Below are positions 16,506 through 25,095 of a DNA stretch of 64,000 bases, in pieces. Numbering within the stretch: position 1 is the stretch's first letter; each line of letters opens with the position of its first letter. The notes under the pieces are model-generated. The model saw only the letters and a program-made list of their open reading frames with translations. It did not search any database and had not been told where the DNA came from. Source of the stretch: Alteriqipengyuania_B sp035481675 (GTDB taxonomy: Bacteria; Pseudomonadota; Alphaproteobacteria; Sphingomonadales; Sphingomonadaceae). The stretch lies in assembly GCF_035481675.1 (NCBI RefSeq), contig NZ_JAYJJW010000001.1, positions 1,364,001 through 1,428,000 on the forward strand, in the 5' to 3' direction. The position numbers and the translations under genes were made by a program.

Positions 16506-18136
16506 TGTACCAATACGATCGATACGACCAAGCGATGGTCGACGCGCGCGTTGCGGAATTCCGCGACCAGGCGCAGCGCCGCATCGAAGGCAAGCTGACC
16601 GAAGACCAGTTCAAGCCGCTGCGGCTGATGAACGGACTCTACCTGCAACTGCACGCCTACATGCTGCGCGTGGCCATCCCCTATGGCACGCTGGACAGCC
16701 GGCAGATGCACGCGCTGGCCGACATCGCGGACAAGTACGACCGTGGCTACGGCCACTTCACCACGCGGCAGAACATCCAGTACAATTGGATCAAGCTTGA
16801 GGATGCCGCCGACATCCTTGCCGACCTTGCCAAGGTCGAGATGCACGCAATCCAGACCAGCGGCAATTGCATCCGCAACATCAGTTCGGACCATTTCGCC
16901 GGCGCTGCGGCGGACGAGGTTACCGACCCGCGGCCCTATGCGGAATTGCTGCGCCAGTGGTCGAGCTTCCACCCGGAATTCAGCTACTTGCCGCGCAAGT
17001 TCAAGATCGCGGTGATCGCCAGCGAACAGGACCGCGCGGCGATGCGGCTGCACGACATCGGCATCCGCATCGTGGAGCGCGGTGGCGAGACAGGCGCACA
17101 ATTTTACGTCGGCGGGGGCATGGGCCGCACGCCGATGATCGCCCCCTTGATCCGCGACTTCGTGCCGATCGACCAGCTGGTGACTTATGCGGAGGCCTGT
17201 CTGCGGGTCTACAACCGCCACGGCCGGCGCGACAACAAATACAAGGCGCGCATCAAGATCCTCGTCCACGAACTCGGCGCGGAGGAATATACGCGCCAGG
17301 TCGAGGAGGAATTCGCGCATCTGCTGGACGTCGGCGTGGAGCCGCCCCGCGCGGAGCTGCAGCGCATCGCGCAGTATTTCGCAGCGCCTGACTATGCGGA
17401 CGCCGCGCCCGCCGATCCCGACCGGTCGGATCCCGACTTCGCCGTCTGGCTCGATCGCAACACGGTGCCCCACAAGCACCCAGGCCATGTCTCCGCCGTC
17501 ATCAGCCTGAAGCCGGTCGGCGGCATCCCGGGCGATGCGACGACAGGCCAGATGCGGCTGATGGCGGACCTCGCCAAGGAATACAGCCATGACGAATTGC
17601 GGGTCATGCACACGCAGAACATCGTCCTGCCACATGTGCGCAAGGCCGACCTGCCGGCCTTGTGGCAGAAGCTGGAGGCCAGCGGTCTCGGCACGCCGAA
17701 CCTGGACCGGATCGGCGACATCATCGCCTGCCCCGGCCTCGATTACTGCAGCCTCGCCAACGCACGCTCCATCCCCATCGCGCAGGCCATTTCCCAGCGC
17801 TTCGCCGCGTCCGGAAAGGAGGACACGCTGGGCGAGCTCAAGCTGAAGATTTCGGGCTGCATAAACGCCTGCGGCCATCACCACGCGGGCCACATCGGCA
17901 TCCTCGGCGTCGACAAGAAGGGGGTCGAAAACTACCAGCTCCTCCTCGGCGGCAGCGAGGCGGAGGACGTCAGCCTCGCCAGGATCACCGGGCCCGGCTT
18001 CGACGCCGACGGCATCGTCGACGCCGTCGAGACGGCAGCCGACGTGTATTTGCGGGAACGCAGCGGGGACGAACGGTTCATCGATACCTACCGCCGCGTC
18101 GGCATGGCTCCCTTCAAGGAGGCGCTGTATGGCTGA
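16505..18136 (+). CDS. cysI: Assimilatory nitrite/sulfite reductase, hemoprotein
   Basis: Siroheme and 4Fe-4S enzyme reducing sulfite to sulfide with six electrons. The cluster/siroheme ligands are visible as C409-x5-C415 (CPGLDYC) and C452-x3-C456 (GCINAC). The substrate-side motif TTRQNIQ is near residues 86-92 and TSGNCIRNIS near 119-128. At 543 residues it fits the ferredoxin-type or CysI beta-subunit family. The operon context (cobA upstream, cysH downstream) argues for sulfite over nitrite. No cysJ flavoprotein lies in the window, so the electron donor is unknown. The start at 16505 overlaps the previous stop (TGATG), and the end overlaps the DUF934 gene by 8 bp. Confidence 0.92.
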   Translation: MYQYDRYDQAMVDARVAEFRDQAQRRIEGKLTEDQFKPLRLMNGLYLQLHAYMLRVAIPYGTLDSRQMHALADIADKYDRGYGHFTTRQNIQYNWIKLEDAADILADLAKVEMHAIQTSGNCIRNISSDHFAGAAADEVTDPRPYAELLRQWSSFHPEFSYLPRKFKIAVIASEQDRAAMRLHDIGIRIVERGGETGAQFYVGGGMGRTPMIAPLIRDFVPIDQLVTYAEACLRVYNRHGRRDNKYKARIKILVHELGAEEYTRQVEEEFAHLLDVGVEPPRAELQRIAQYFAAPDYADAAPADPDRSDPDFAVWLDRNTVPHKHPGHVSAVISLKPVGGIPGDATTGQMRLMADLAKEYSHDELRVMHTQNIVLPHVRKADLPALWQKLEASGLGTPNLDRIGDIIACPGLDYCSLANARSIPIAQAISQRFAASGKEDTLGELKLKISGCINACGHHHAGHIGILGVDKKGVENYQLLLGGSEAEDVSLARITGPGFDADGIVDAVETAADVYLRERSGDERFIDTYRRVGMAPFKEALYG

Positions 18137-18551
18137 TTTGCGTTTCCGCGACGATGCCGTGCCCGGCGAGCCCGCCGTGACGGTGGAGGCGTTCCTTTCG
18201 CAGTCCGCAGCCACGGCCGTGCGGATCGAACCCGGCGAGGATGCGCGCGACCTGCTGCCGCATCTGGACCGCGTTGCACTCGTCGAGATTAATTTCCCGG
18301 TCTTTGGCGACGGGCGCGGCTACTCCGCCGCCCGTATCCTGCGCGAAGCCGGCTACCGCGGCGAACTACGCGCCGTGGGCGACGTGCTGGTGGACCAGAT
18401 AGCCTATATGCGGCGCTGCGGCGTCGACGCGTTCCAGCCCGACGCGCCGCTCGATCCGGCAGAGGTCGAGGCAGCCCTGTCGCGCTTCTCGCATGTCTAC
18501 CAACCGGCCGCCGATTCCGCCGTGCCCATCTGGACCCTGCGCCATGGGTGA
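18129..18551 (+). CDS. DUF934 protein of the sulfite reductase operon
   Basis: A 140-residue soluble protein matching DUF934, a family linked to sulfite reductase genes in proteobacteria. The conserved core reads VALVEINFPVFGDGRGYS at about residues 51-68, then ARILREAGYRGELRAVGDV and MRRCGVDAF. The pattern is compact alpha/beta with no cofactor motif. It overlaps cysI by 8 bp and cysH by 8 bp, the tightest junctions in the operon. This suggests stoichiometric or co-translational association. The biochemical role has not been settled to my knowledge; a structural or electron-relay role is speculation. Confidence 0.85.
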   Translation: MADLRFRDDAVPGEPAVTVEAFLSQSAATAVRIEPGEDARDLLPHLDRVALVEINFPVFGDGRGYSAARILREAGYRGELRAVGDVLVDQIAYMRRCGVDAFQPDAPLDPAEVEAALSRFSHVYQPAADSAVPIWTLRHG

Positions 18552-19293
18552 GCCTGCCCGCAACGTCGACCGGATCGACACGGCGCCTGCGTTCCGGCAG
18601 CAGGACGCCGACGCGCTCAACGCCCGCTTCGCCGGCACCGGCACCACTGAGATGCTGCAAGCGCTGTTTGCGGAAGACATCCTCGGCCGCACGGCTGTGG
18701 TTTCCAGCTTCGGCACGGAAAGCGCAGTGTTGCTGCACCTGGTCGCGCAGGCCGACAAGGCGATCCCCGTCGTCTTCGTCGACACGCTGAAAATGTTTCC
18801 CGAAACCCTCGCCTACCGCGACACGCTGGTCGAGCGCTTCGGCATATTGAACCCGCGCGTCGTCCAGCCCGACCCGCAAGTGCTGGCGGATAGCGATGCG
18901 AATGGCCTGCGCTGGTCGTTCGATCCGGACGGCTGCTGCGCGATCCGCAAGGTGGAGCCGCTGGCCCGCGCCAAGGAGGGGCTCGACAGCTGGATTTCGG
19001 GACGCAAGGCTTTCCAGAGCGTGACGCGGCAGGACATTCCGCGCTTCGAGGTCGAACAGGGCCGCCTGAAGCTCAACCCGCTCGGCGACTGGGTGAAAGC
19101 GGACCTCGATGCGTATTTCGAGGAACACGACCTGCCGCGCCACCCGCTGGAGGCCGATGGCTTCCTCTCGGTCGGCTGCGCGCCGTGCACCTCACCCGTG
19201 AAGCCCGGTGAAGACCCGCGTGCCGGGCGCTGGCGCGGCTGGGACAAGACCGAATGCGGCATCCACCAGCCGGGGATCGAACCTTTCCTTTAG
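18544..19293 (+). CDS. cysH: Adenylyl-sulfate (APS) reductase
   Basis: Cytoplasmic thioredoxin-dependent reductase that converts APS to sulfite and AMP, feeding the CysI enzyme. At 249 residues it carries the cysteine pairs C131-C132 and C212-x2-C215 that bind a 4Fe-4S cluster. This marks the APS-using form; PAPS reductases lack them. The catalytic cysteine is C238 in ECGIHQ. The ATP-pyrophosphatase-like loop SSFGTES is at 54-60. ATG at 18544 is chosen for its overlap with the DUF934 stop and the normal length. ATP sulfurylase genes are not in the window. It ends 7 bases before a convergent gene. Confidence 0.93.
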   Translation: MGEPARNVDRIDTAPAFRQQDADALNARFAGTGTTEMLQALFAEDILGRTAVVSSFGTESAVLLHLVAQADKAIPVVFVDTLKMFPETLAYRDTLVERFGILNPRVVQPDPQVLADSDANGLRWSFDPDGCCAIRKVEPLARAKEGLDSWISGRKAFQSVTRQDIPRFEVEQGRLKLNPLGDWVKADLDAYFEEHDLPRHPLEADGFLSVGCAPCTSPVKPGEDPRAGRWRGWDKTECGIHQPGIEPFL

Positions 19294-19300
19294 GCTTGGG

Positions 19301-20209
19301 TCAGAGCCACTTGTGCTCGCGATACCAGCGGGCGGTGTCCTTCAGCCCCTTTCGCGGATCGACCTGCGGCGTCCAGCGCGCCTGCGGCACCGCCTTGCCC
19401 GGATCGACCGTCCAGTCGGGATGGACCATGTAGCCGACGCGGTCGGGCGTCAGCTTCGCCTTGCCGCCGCGCAGCATCCGGTCGGCCTTCGCCGCCTTTT
19501 CCAGCAGGCCTTGCGACAGGTGCGGGACCCACGGCCGCCGCCCCACCGCCCAGCCGATCGCGCGGCCCCATTCGCGGTGGCTCCAGCCGTTGCGCCGCCC
19601 GTCGTCGGGTTCGAAGATACGGTGGCTGACATCCTCCCCGCCGGGGACCAGCGCCAGCAGCAGGCGCGCGAGGTCCTCGACATGGATCCACGACGCGCGG
19701 CCCGGCGGCGGCATCGGGACCACGCCCCATTTCGCCGCCTTGAACATCTCCAGCACCTCGCGGTCGCGCGGCCCGAAAATTCCCGGCGGGCGCAAGATCG
19801 TCCAGTCCAGCCCGCTCGCCCGCACCTGCCGTTCCGCACGCGCTTTCGAAGCGCCGTAGTTCGATAGCTCCGGCGCGCGGGCCGACAGGGAGGAGACGAA
19901 GACGAAGCGCTGCACGCCCGCCTTGCGCGCCGCGTCGATCAGGCGGACGGTGCCGCGCACGTTCCCTTCTTCGAAACCGGCGGCATCGGGCGCGTTGACG
20001 ACGCCTGCGACGTGGATCACCGCCTCGCATCCATCCACGAGGTCGAAGAGCGCGGCCTCGTCGGCGAGATCGCCTGATATCCAGCGCACCCCGTCGCGCG
20101 GTTTCTGCTTGCTGCGCGTCAGTGCCTGCACATCGATGCCGCGCCGCGCTGCCTCGTCGAGCAGCGTCAGGCCCACGAATCCGGTCGCACCGGTAATCGC
20201 CACCGTCAT
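19301..20209 (-). CDS. NAD(P)-dependent epimerase/dehydratase, extended SDR
   Basis: A 302-residue extended short-chain dehydrogenase. The nucleotide-binding motif TGATGFVG is at residues 6-13, and the catalytic YxxxK appears as YGASK near 119-123 with SSLSA before it. Family members act on nucleotide sugars, flavonoids or quinone-linked substrates, and the C-terminal substrate half gives no clear hint here. The start overlaps the proB stop by ATGA, so it lies in an obgE-proB-SDR transcript. The link to proline synthesis or to Obg is probably only transcriptional. The catalytic class is secure but the substrate is unknown. Confidence 0.85.
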   Translation of the reverse strand: MTVAITGATGFVGLTLLDEAARRGIDVQALTRSKQKPRDGVRWISGDLADEAALFDLVDGCEAVIHVAGVVNAPDAAGFEEGNVRGTVRLIDAARKAGVQRFVFVSSLSARAPELSNYGASKARAERQVRASGLDWTILRPPGIFGPRDREVLEMFKAAKWGVVPMPPPGRASWIHVEDLARLLLALVPGGEDVSHRIFEPDDGRRNGWSHREWGRAIGWAVGRRPWVPHLSQGLLEKAAKADRMLRGGKAKLTPDRVGYMVHPDWTVDPGKAVPQARWTPQVDPRKGLKDTARWYREHKWL

Positions 20210-21336
20210 AGCAGCACCATGTGGTCGCGGTGGATGACGGCGGAGCGCGGCGCGTGGCCCAGCACGGCCTCCAGCGCATCGCTGCGGCGGCCCATGATCG
20301 CGCGGCAGGCGTCGGCGGCATATTCCGACAGGCCCTGCGCAACTGCCACGCCATCGGGCCCATAGACTTCGAGCAGGTCGCCGCGGGCGAATTCACCCTT
20401 CACGCCGGTAATGCCTGCCGCCAGCAGGCTCATCCCGCTGCGCAGCGCCCGGACGCAGCCGGCATCGACGACCAGTCGCCCCGCCGCGCGCTGCCTGCCG
20501 CCGAGCCAGCTGCGCCGTGCGTCGGCATCGGCCTGCGGCACGAACAGCGTGCCGCCGCGCGGCATCAGCGCATCGGCCAGCGGATGGTCGCCCGCGCCTT
20601 TCGCGATGACCAGTGCGATCCCGGCACGCTCGGCGATCTCGGCGGCGCGCAGCTTGGACAGCATGCCGCCAGTGCCGAGGCCGGAACCGCTGCTCCCATC
20701 CGCCATGGCAAGGATATCGGGCGTCACGCCTTCGACCCGCTCGATCTTTTCCGCGCCCTTCGTACCCGGGGCGGCGGTGTAGAGCCCGTCCACGTCGCTT
20801 AGCAGCACCACGGCCTGCGCCCGCGCAGCCTGCCCGACGCGCGCGGCGAGCCGGTCGTTGTCGCCGAAACGGATTTCCTCCGTCGCGACGCTGTCGTTCT
20901 CGTTCACCACCGGCACCGCCCCGCCTTCGAGCAGTCGCTCGAGTGTGGCGGAGGCGTTGAGATAGCGCGCGCGATCCTCGAAATCGTCGAGCGACAGCAG
21001 CATTTGTGCCGCCACCAGCCCCTCGCGCTCCAGCGCATCCGCCCATGCCGAGGCAAGGCGGATCTGCCCGACTGCTGCCGCTGCTTGAGCATCGGCAAGG
21101 TTCCGCTTGGCATGCGTCAGGCCGAGCCGCGCGGCACCCAGCGCGATCGCGCCGGAGGTCACGACCACCACCGCCTGCCCGCGCGCGCGAAGGCCTGCGA
21201 TGTCGCCGGCAATCGCCGCCATGAAGCTGGCATCCGGCGCGCCGTCCGCACCGACCAGCAGCGCCGAGCCGATCTTGACGACCACCCGCGCGCAGGCCTG
21301 CGCATCCTGAAGCTGGGAATGTCCGGTGATCGCCAT
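20206..21336 (-). CDS. proB: Glutamate 5-kinase
   Basis: First enzyme of proline synthesis, phosphorylating glutamate with ATP in the cytoplasm. The kinase domain (about 1-260) has the glycine loop VVVKIGSALLV near 18-28, the VVTSGAIALGAARL segment, and NENDSV and FGDNDRLAA substrate/proline-feedback loops. The C-terminal part (about 285-376) is a PUA domain with GEFARGDLLEVYGPDG, so this is the two-domain, feedback-regulated form. ATG at 21336 gives 376 residues, the usual size. The first ten or so residues (MAITGHSQLQ) extend beyond the homologous core. obgE lies 47 bases upstream on the same strand, and proC is also in the window but in a separate transcript. Confidence 0.93.
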   Translation of the reverse strand: MAITGHSQLQDAQACARVVVKIGSALLVGADGAPDASFMAAIAGDIAGLRARGQAVVVVTSGAIALGAARLGLTHAKRNLADAQAAAAVGQIRLASAWADALEREGLVAAQMLLSLDDFEDRARYLNASATLERLLEGGAVPVVNENDSVATEEIRFGDNDRLAARVGQAARAQAVVLLSDVDGLYTAAPGTKGAEKIERVEGVTPDILAMADGSSGSGLGTGGMLSKLRAAEIAERAGIALVIAKGAGDHPLADALMPRGGTLFVPQADADARRSWLGGRQRAAGRLVVDAGCVRALRSGMSLLAAGITGVKGEFARGDLLEVYGPDGVAVAQGLSEYAADACRAIMGRRSDALEAVLGHAPRSAVIHRDHMVLL

Positions 21337-21383
21337 GGTGCCCCCGCCTCTAGCGGCGCGCGCGATGGCTGCAAAGCCGCGCG

Positions 21384-22442
21384 TCAGATCGGCGACCATT
21401 CCTCCGGCTCGTCGTCCTCGTTTTCCACGCCTGCGCGCTTGGTCTCGGTGGAGGTTTTCGCCGGGAGATAGCCGATGACCTGGTCCAACAGCGCCTCGAT
21501 CCCGGCACCCGTCGCGCCGGAGATGGGGAAGACCCGCTCGGCCCCGGCCTCGACCAGCAGCTTGCCGAAATCCTCGGCCAGTTCCGCATCGCCGAGGTCG
21601 AGCTTGTTGAGCGCGACAAGGCGCGGCTTGTCTTCCAGCCCGGCACCGTATGCGGCCAGTTCCTCGTCGACGATCTGCATCGCCTCCACCGGGTCTTCGT
21701 GGCTCATGTCGATCAGGTGGATCAGCACCCGGCAGCGTTCGATATGGCCCAGGAAGCGGTCGCCGATGCCCGCGCCGTCTGCCGCGCCCTCGATCAGGCC
21801 GGGAATGTCCGCCAGCACGAAATCGCGGCCCTTGTGGCGGACCACGCCGAGCTTGGGCACCAGCGTGGTAAAGGCGTAATCGCCGACCTTGGCCCGCGCG
21901 TTGGTGACCTGGTTGATGAAGGTGGACTTGCCCGCGTTGGGCAGGCCGACGAGGCCGACGTCGGCGAGCAGCTTCAGCCGCAGCCAGACCCACATTTCCT
22001 GAGCCGGTTCGCCCGGCTGGTGCTGGCGCGGGGCGCGGTTGGTACTGGTCTTGTAGCTGGCGTTGCCGCGCCCGCCCATGCCGCCTTCGAGCAGGGTGAT
22101 TTCCTGCCCTTCCTCGGTCAGGTCGGCGAGGACGGTTTCCTTGTCCTCGTCGAGGATTTGCGTGCCGACCGGAACGTCGATGACGAGATCGGGCGCACCT
22201 GCGCCCGTGCGGTCCCGGCCTTGGCCGTGCATGCCGCGCTTGGCCTTGAAATGCTGGGTGTAGCGGAAGTCGATCAGCGTGTTGAGACCGCCGACCGCGC
22301 GGAACACGATGTCGCCGCCCTTGCCGCCGTTGCCGCCGTCCGGCCCGCCGAACTCGACGTATTTCTCGCGCCGGAAGCTAACGGCGCCGGGGCCGCCGGC
22401 GCCGGATTTCAGATAGATCTTGGCCTGGTCGAGGAAATGCAT
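21384..22442 (-). CDS. obgE: Obg-family ribosome-associated GTPase
   Basis: Essential GTPase that binds the 50S subunit and links ribosome assembly to growth and stress. The glycine-rich Obg fold occupies about residues 1-158 (GAGGPGAVSFRREKYV, GGPDGGNGGKGGD). The G domain follows with the P-loop GLPNAGKS at 166-173, DIPGLIEGA as G3, and NKLDL as G4. The C-terminus ends shortly after the G domain with a short charged tail, so the variable third domain is essentially absent, as in many alphaproteobacteria. It probably heads the proB transcript. A lipoprotein gene ends 49 bases upstream on the same strand. Confidence 0.94.
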   Translation of the reverse strand: MHFLDQAKIYLKSGAGGPGAVSFRREKYVEFGGPDGGNGGKGGDIVFRAVGGLNTLIDFRYTQHFKAKRGMHGQGRDRTGAGAPDLVIDVPVGTQILDEDKETVLADLTEEGQEITLLEGGMGGRGNASYKTSTNRAPRQHQPGEPAQEMWVWLRLKLLADVGLVGLPNAGKSTFINQVTNARAKVGDYAFTTLVPKLGVVRHKGRDFVLADIPGLIEGAADGAGIGDRFLGHIERCRVLIHLIDMSHEDPVEAMQIVDEELAAYGAGLEDKPRLVALNKLDLGDAELAEDFGKLLVEAGAERVFPISGATGAGIEALLDQVIGYLPAKTSTETKRAGVENEDDEPEEWSPI

Positions 22443-22491
22443 GGTGTCCCGCCCCTAGGCGCGGGGACCGGCAAGGACAAGCGGCGTCGCC

Positions 22492-23256
22492 TTATTGCGT
22501 CGTGCCGCTCTCGTCCGGAACCGGCTGGACCACCTCGCCGCCGGCGTTCGGGATGACGGTCGGGACGATCGTCGCATAGACCGCACCGTATTGCGGGCCA
22601 TAGACATTGTCCCACGTCACCACGTCGCTCTGGTACTGTTCGAATTCGCCGTAGAAGCGGTCGAACGCCCGCTCGATCTGCGCGAGTTCGGCGGCCGCGA
22701 AGCTGGAGATGTCTTCGGGCGGGGCCGCCTGGTAGCGATTGGCCGTGTCCAACAGCGCCTCGCAGAAATAGGTGCGCGCCGGCGGCAGGGCGAAATAGTT
22801 GTAGACGCGGGTCGAGTGGCTATCGCGCGTGCGCTTGAAATTGCCGCCGAAGTCGCGGCGGAACTGCGCGTCGAGCTCTGTATTGGCAGCCGACAGCGCG
22901 CTTTCGTTGTTCTCCAGCAGCAGGCGGTAGCCCTCGCCGATGGGCTGGTAGCGGCCCGACAGGCAGTTGAGTGCCGCCACGTTCCAGGCGGAGCGCAGGT
23001 TCCACAGCGTTTCGGTCGAAGTGATGCCGGTGTTGATCGTCTGCCGGTTGCCAAGCGCGTCGCGCTGCGGGATTTCCGTGTAGAGCGAGGCGCTGAACGG
23101 CGGGGTCGGTCGCAGCGGCGGCACGGAAACGAGCGGCGGCGCGGCCAGCTGCGTGGTCTGCAGCACGGGCGGCGGAGCTACGGTGCAGCCGGCCATGGCG
23201 AGCATGATGCCCCCCAGTGAAGCAAGGCGAAGGCGGGCGGCGAAACGGGACGACAT
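22492..23256 (-). CDS. Lipoprotein of unknown function
   Basis: I do not recognise the family. The N-terminus is a lipoprotein signal, LAMAGC with C24 as the lipidated residue, followed by a Pro/Val-rich tether (APPPVLQ). The mature part of about 230 residues is predicted soluble and mostly helical. It has recurrent Trp/Tyr/Asn-rich segments (ETLWNLRSAWNVAALNCLSG, YQPIGEGYRLLLENNESALS) and a single pair of cysteines in that region. It sits 49 bases upstream of obgE on the same strand, but a functional link is not implied. It could be an outer-membrane structural protein. Confidence 0.75.
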   Translation of the reverse strand: MSSRFAARLRLASLGGIMLAMAGCTVAPPPVLQTTQLAAPPLVSVPPLRPTPPFSASLYTEIPQRDALGNRQTINTGITSTETLWNLRSAWNVAALNCLSGRYQPIGEGYRLLLENNESALSAANTELDAQFRRDFGGNFKRTRDSHSTRVYNYFALPPARTYFCEALLDTANRYQAAPPEDISSFAAAELAQIERAFDRFYGEFEQYQSDVVTWDNVYGPQYGAVYATIVPTVIPNAGGEVVQPVPDESGTTQ

Positions 23257-23350
23257 CGGGGCAACCTCTCTCTCGGCGGTCGGTTCACCCGCATGGTATA
23301 GCGGCGCGACCTGACCTCGTCATGAAGCCGCATGATGCGCCGGGCAAGGG

Positions 23351-23388
23351 CAAAAGAAAACCCCGGGACGCAAGGATGCGACCCGGGG
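23351..23388 (-). terminator. Intrinsic terminator of the Bax-inhibitor-1 gene
   Basis: CCCCGGG (23361-23367) pairs with CCCGGGG (23382-23388), and inside it CGCA pairs with TGCG around the loop AGGA. On the minus strand this is followed by TTTTCTTTTG (23360 to 23351). It starts 28 bases past the stop of the gene ending at 23416. This is one of the two clearest intrinsic terminators in the window. Confidence 0.88.
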
Positions 23389-23415
23389 TGTCTTTCGTCT
23401 GCTCTGCGTCGCGGA

Positions 23416-24168
23416 TTATTCGCGGGCGGCGCCCATGAAACGCAGCAGGAACAGGAACATGTTGATGAAATCGAGGTACAGCGTCAGCGCACCGAGGATC
23501 ACCGCCTTGCCGGCAAATTCGGTACCGCGCAGGTACTGGTATTCGGTCTTCAGGCGCTGCGTATCGTAGGCGGTGAGGCCCGCGAAGATCAGCACACCGA
23601 GAGCCGAGATCGCCAGCTCCAGACCGGGCGAACCGATCAGGAAAGCGTTGAGCAGCGATGCCACGATGAGGCCGACGACGCCCATGATGAGGAAGCTGCC
23701 CCAGCCAGAGATGTCCTTCTTCGTGGTGTAGCCCCACAGGCTAAGACCGGCGAAGGCCGCTGCCGTGGCGAAGAAGGTCTGCGCGATCGACGCGCCCGTA
23801 TAGATGAGGAAGATCGACGAGAGCGACAGGCCCATCGCGACCGCGAAGCCCCAGAACATCGCCTGCAGCGCCGGCCTGGAGAACTTGTTCGCGCCGAAGC
23901 TCATCGCCAAGACGAAGCCGAGCGGTGCCAGCAGCACGACCCAGCGAAGGATGCCGCCACCGAAAATGGCCTGCATCAAAGCTTCCGACGTGGAAGCGAG
24001 CATCGCGACGATACCGGTCAGCAGCACGCCGCTGGTCATGTAATTGTAGATCGACAGCATGTGCTTGCGCAGGCCTTCGTCGAAGGTCACGCGCCCTTCG
24101 GTGCGATCGAGGCCCGGCGACACGCCGTAGCCCTGCTGGGCCTGACGGGGGTCGTTCCAGTTTGCCAT
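23416..24168 (-). CDS. Bax inhibitor-1/YccA family membrane protein
   Basis: A 250-residue inner-membrane protein with about seven hydrophobic helices starting near residue 42 (YMTSGVLLTGIVAMLAS). Its C-terminal half has the BI-1 pattern, including GLTAYDTQRLK near 205-215 and a final helix ending LLRFMGAARE. The family includes pH-sensitive calcium leak channels and FtsH-interacting proteins; the role in this organism is unknown. The soluble N-terminus (about 1-35) is polar. It stands alone: an inverted repeat lies upstream and a strong terminator downstream, so it is probably a single-gene unit. Confidence 0.88.
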   Translation of the reverse strand: MANWNDPRQAQQGYGVSPGLDRTEGRVTFDEGLRKHMLSIYNYMTSGVLLTGIVAMLASTSEALMQAIFGGGILRWVVLLAPLGFVLAMSFGANKFSRPALQAMFWGFAVAMGLSLSSIFLIYTGASIAQTFFATAAAFAGLSLWGYTTKKDISGWGSFLIMGVVGLIVASLLNAFLIGSPGLELAISALGVLIFAGLTAYDTQRLKTEYQYLRGTEFAGKAVILGALTLYLDFINMFLFLLRFMGAARE

Positions 24169-24238
24169 GTTTGATCCCTTTACGGTTCCGGTCGCCAGAA
24201 GGGGGCCGGTTCAAGGGGAAATATCGGCATTTTCGCCG

Positions 24239-24268
24239 CCGATTTCAAGGAAAACCGGACGAAATCGG
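24239..24268. repeat. 8-bp inverted repeat between proC and the BI-1 gene
   Basis: CCGATTTC (24239-24246) and GAAATCGG (24261-24268) form a perfect inverted repeat with a 14-base spacer, 12 bases past the proC stop and about 70 bases before the BI-1 start on the minus strand. No T-run follows on the minus strand. It could be a weak terminator for proC or an operator for the BI-1 gene. Confidence 0.4.
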
Positions 24269-24280
24269 TATGCGCCCACA

Positions 24281-25090
24281 TTAACCCTGTTTGCGCGCCT
24301 TTCCAGCGAGATAGGCGCCCCTGTCGCGTGTCTTTCGCAAGGTTTCGACAAGCAATGCCTCCAGCGCGCCGCCTTCGTCGAGCACATCGAGACCCGCCTG
24401 CGTCATGCCGCCGGGGCTGGCGACGCGGGCGGCAAGATCGCGCGGGGACAGGTCGGACCGGGCGGCGAGCGCACCTGCCCCTTCGACCATCTGCACCGCC
24501 AGTCGCTCCGCCTGTTCGGCCTCGAGCCCCAGGTGCTGCGCGGCCGCAGCGAAGCCATCGATGATACGATAGACGAAGCCCGGACCCGATCCGGCAAGCG
24601 CGGTGGCAAGGTCGAACTGCGCCTCGTCCGCCATCCATTCCGCGCTGCCCAGCGCTTCGGCCAGCGCGGTTACCTTGGCGCGCCCGGCGGCATCCAGATT
24701 GCGGGCGACCAGCACATTGGGCGACTTGCCAATCGCGCAGGCGAGGTTCGGCATGAAGCGCACCCACGCGCCGGCCGATGGAATGGCGTCGGCCAGCGTA
24801 TCCAAGTCCACCCCGCCCAGCACCGACAGCAGCACCGTGTTCGGACCGCACACCGCATCGATGGCCGGGGCGGCCTCTGCGAGCTGCTGCGGCTTCATCC
24901 CGATCACCACGGCGTCGAACGGTCCGGCTGGCCATTCGGTCGTGAACCGAGCGCCTTCCGGCACCGGCTTCGGGCGCGGGTTGCAAATCGTGAAGCGGTC
25001 CGCGGGCAGGCCGGCGCGCAGCCAGCCTTCCACCATCGCGCCGGTCATCGCGCCGTATCCCGCGACCAGGATGCGCGCGAAGCCGTCCAC
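24281..25090 (-). CDS. proC: Pyrroline-5-carboxylate reductase
   Basis: Final enzyme of proline synthesis, NAD(P)H-dependent, cytoplasmic. The Rossmann motif is ILVAGYGAMTGAM near residues 6-18. The substrate half contains RFMPNLACAIGKS and the conserved GSGPGFVYRIIDGF. Near the end, ASPGGMTQAGLDVL matches the signature PGGTTIAGL with Met for one Thr. GTG at 25090 is chosen: it lies 5 bases after the upstream stop and gives 269 residues, the family norm. Upstream sequence in this frame belongs to the YbjN gene read out of frame. Probably co-transcribed with the YbjN gene. Confidence 0.9.
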   Translation of the reverse strand: MDGFARILVAGYGAMTGAMVEGWLRAGLPADRFTICNPRPKPVPEGARFTTEWPAGPFDAVVIGMKPQQLAEAAPAIDAVCGPNTVLLSVLGGVDLDTLADAIPSAGAWVRFMPNLACAIGKSPNVLVARNLDAAGRAKVTALAEALGSAEWMADEAQFDLATALAGSGPGFVYRIIDGFAAAAQHLGLEAEQAERLAVQMVEGAGALAARSDLSPRDLAARVASPGGMTQAGLDVLDEGGALEALLVETLRKTRDRGAYLAGKARKQG

Positions 25091-25095
25091 CCGGC

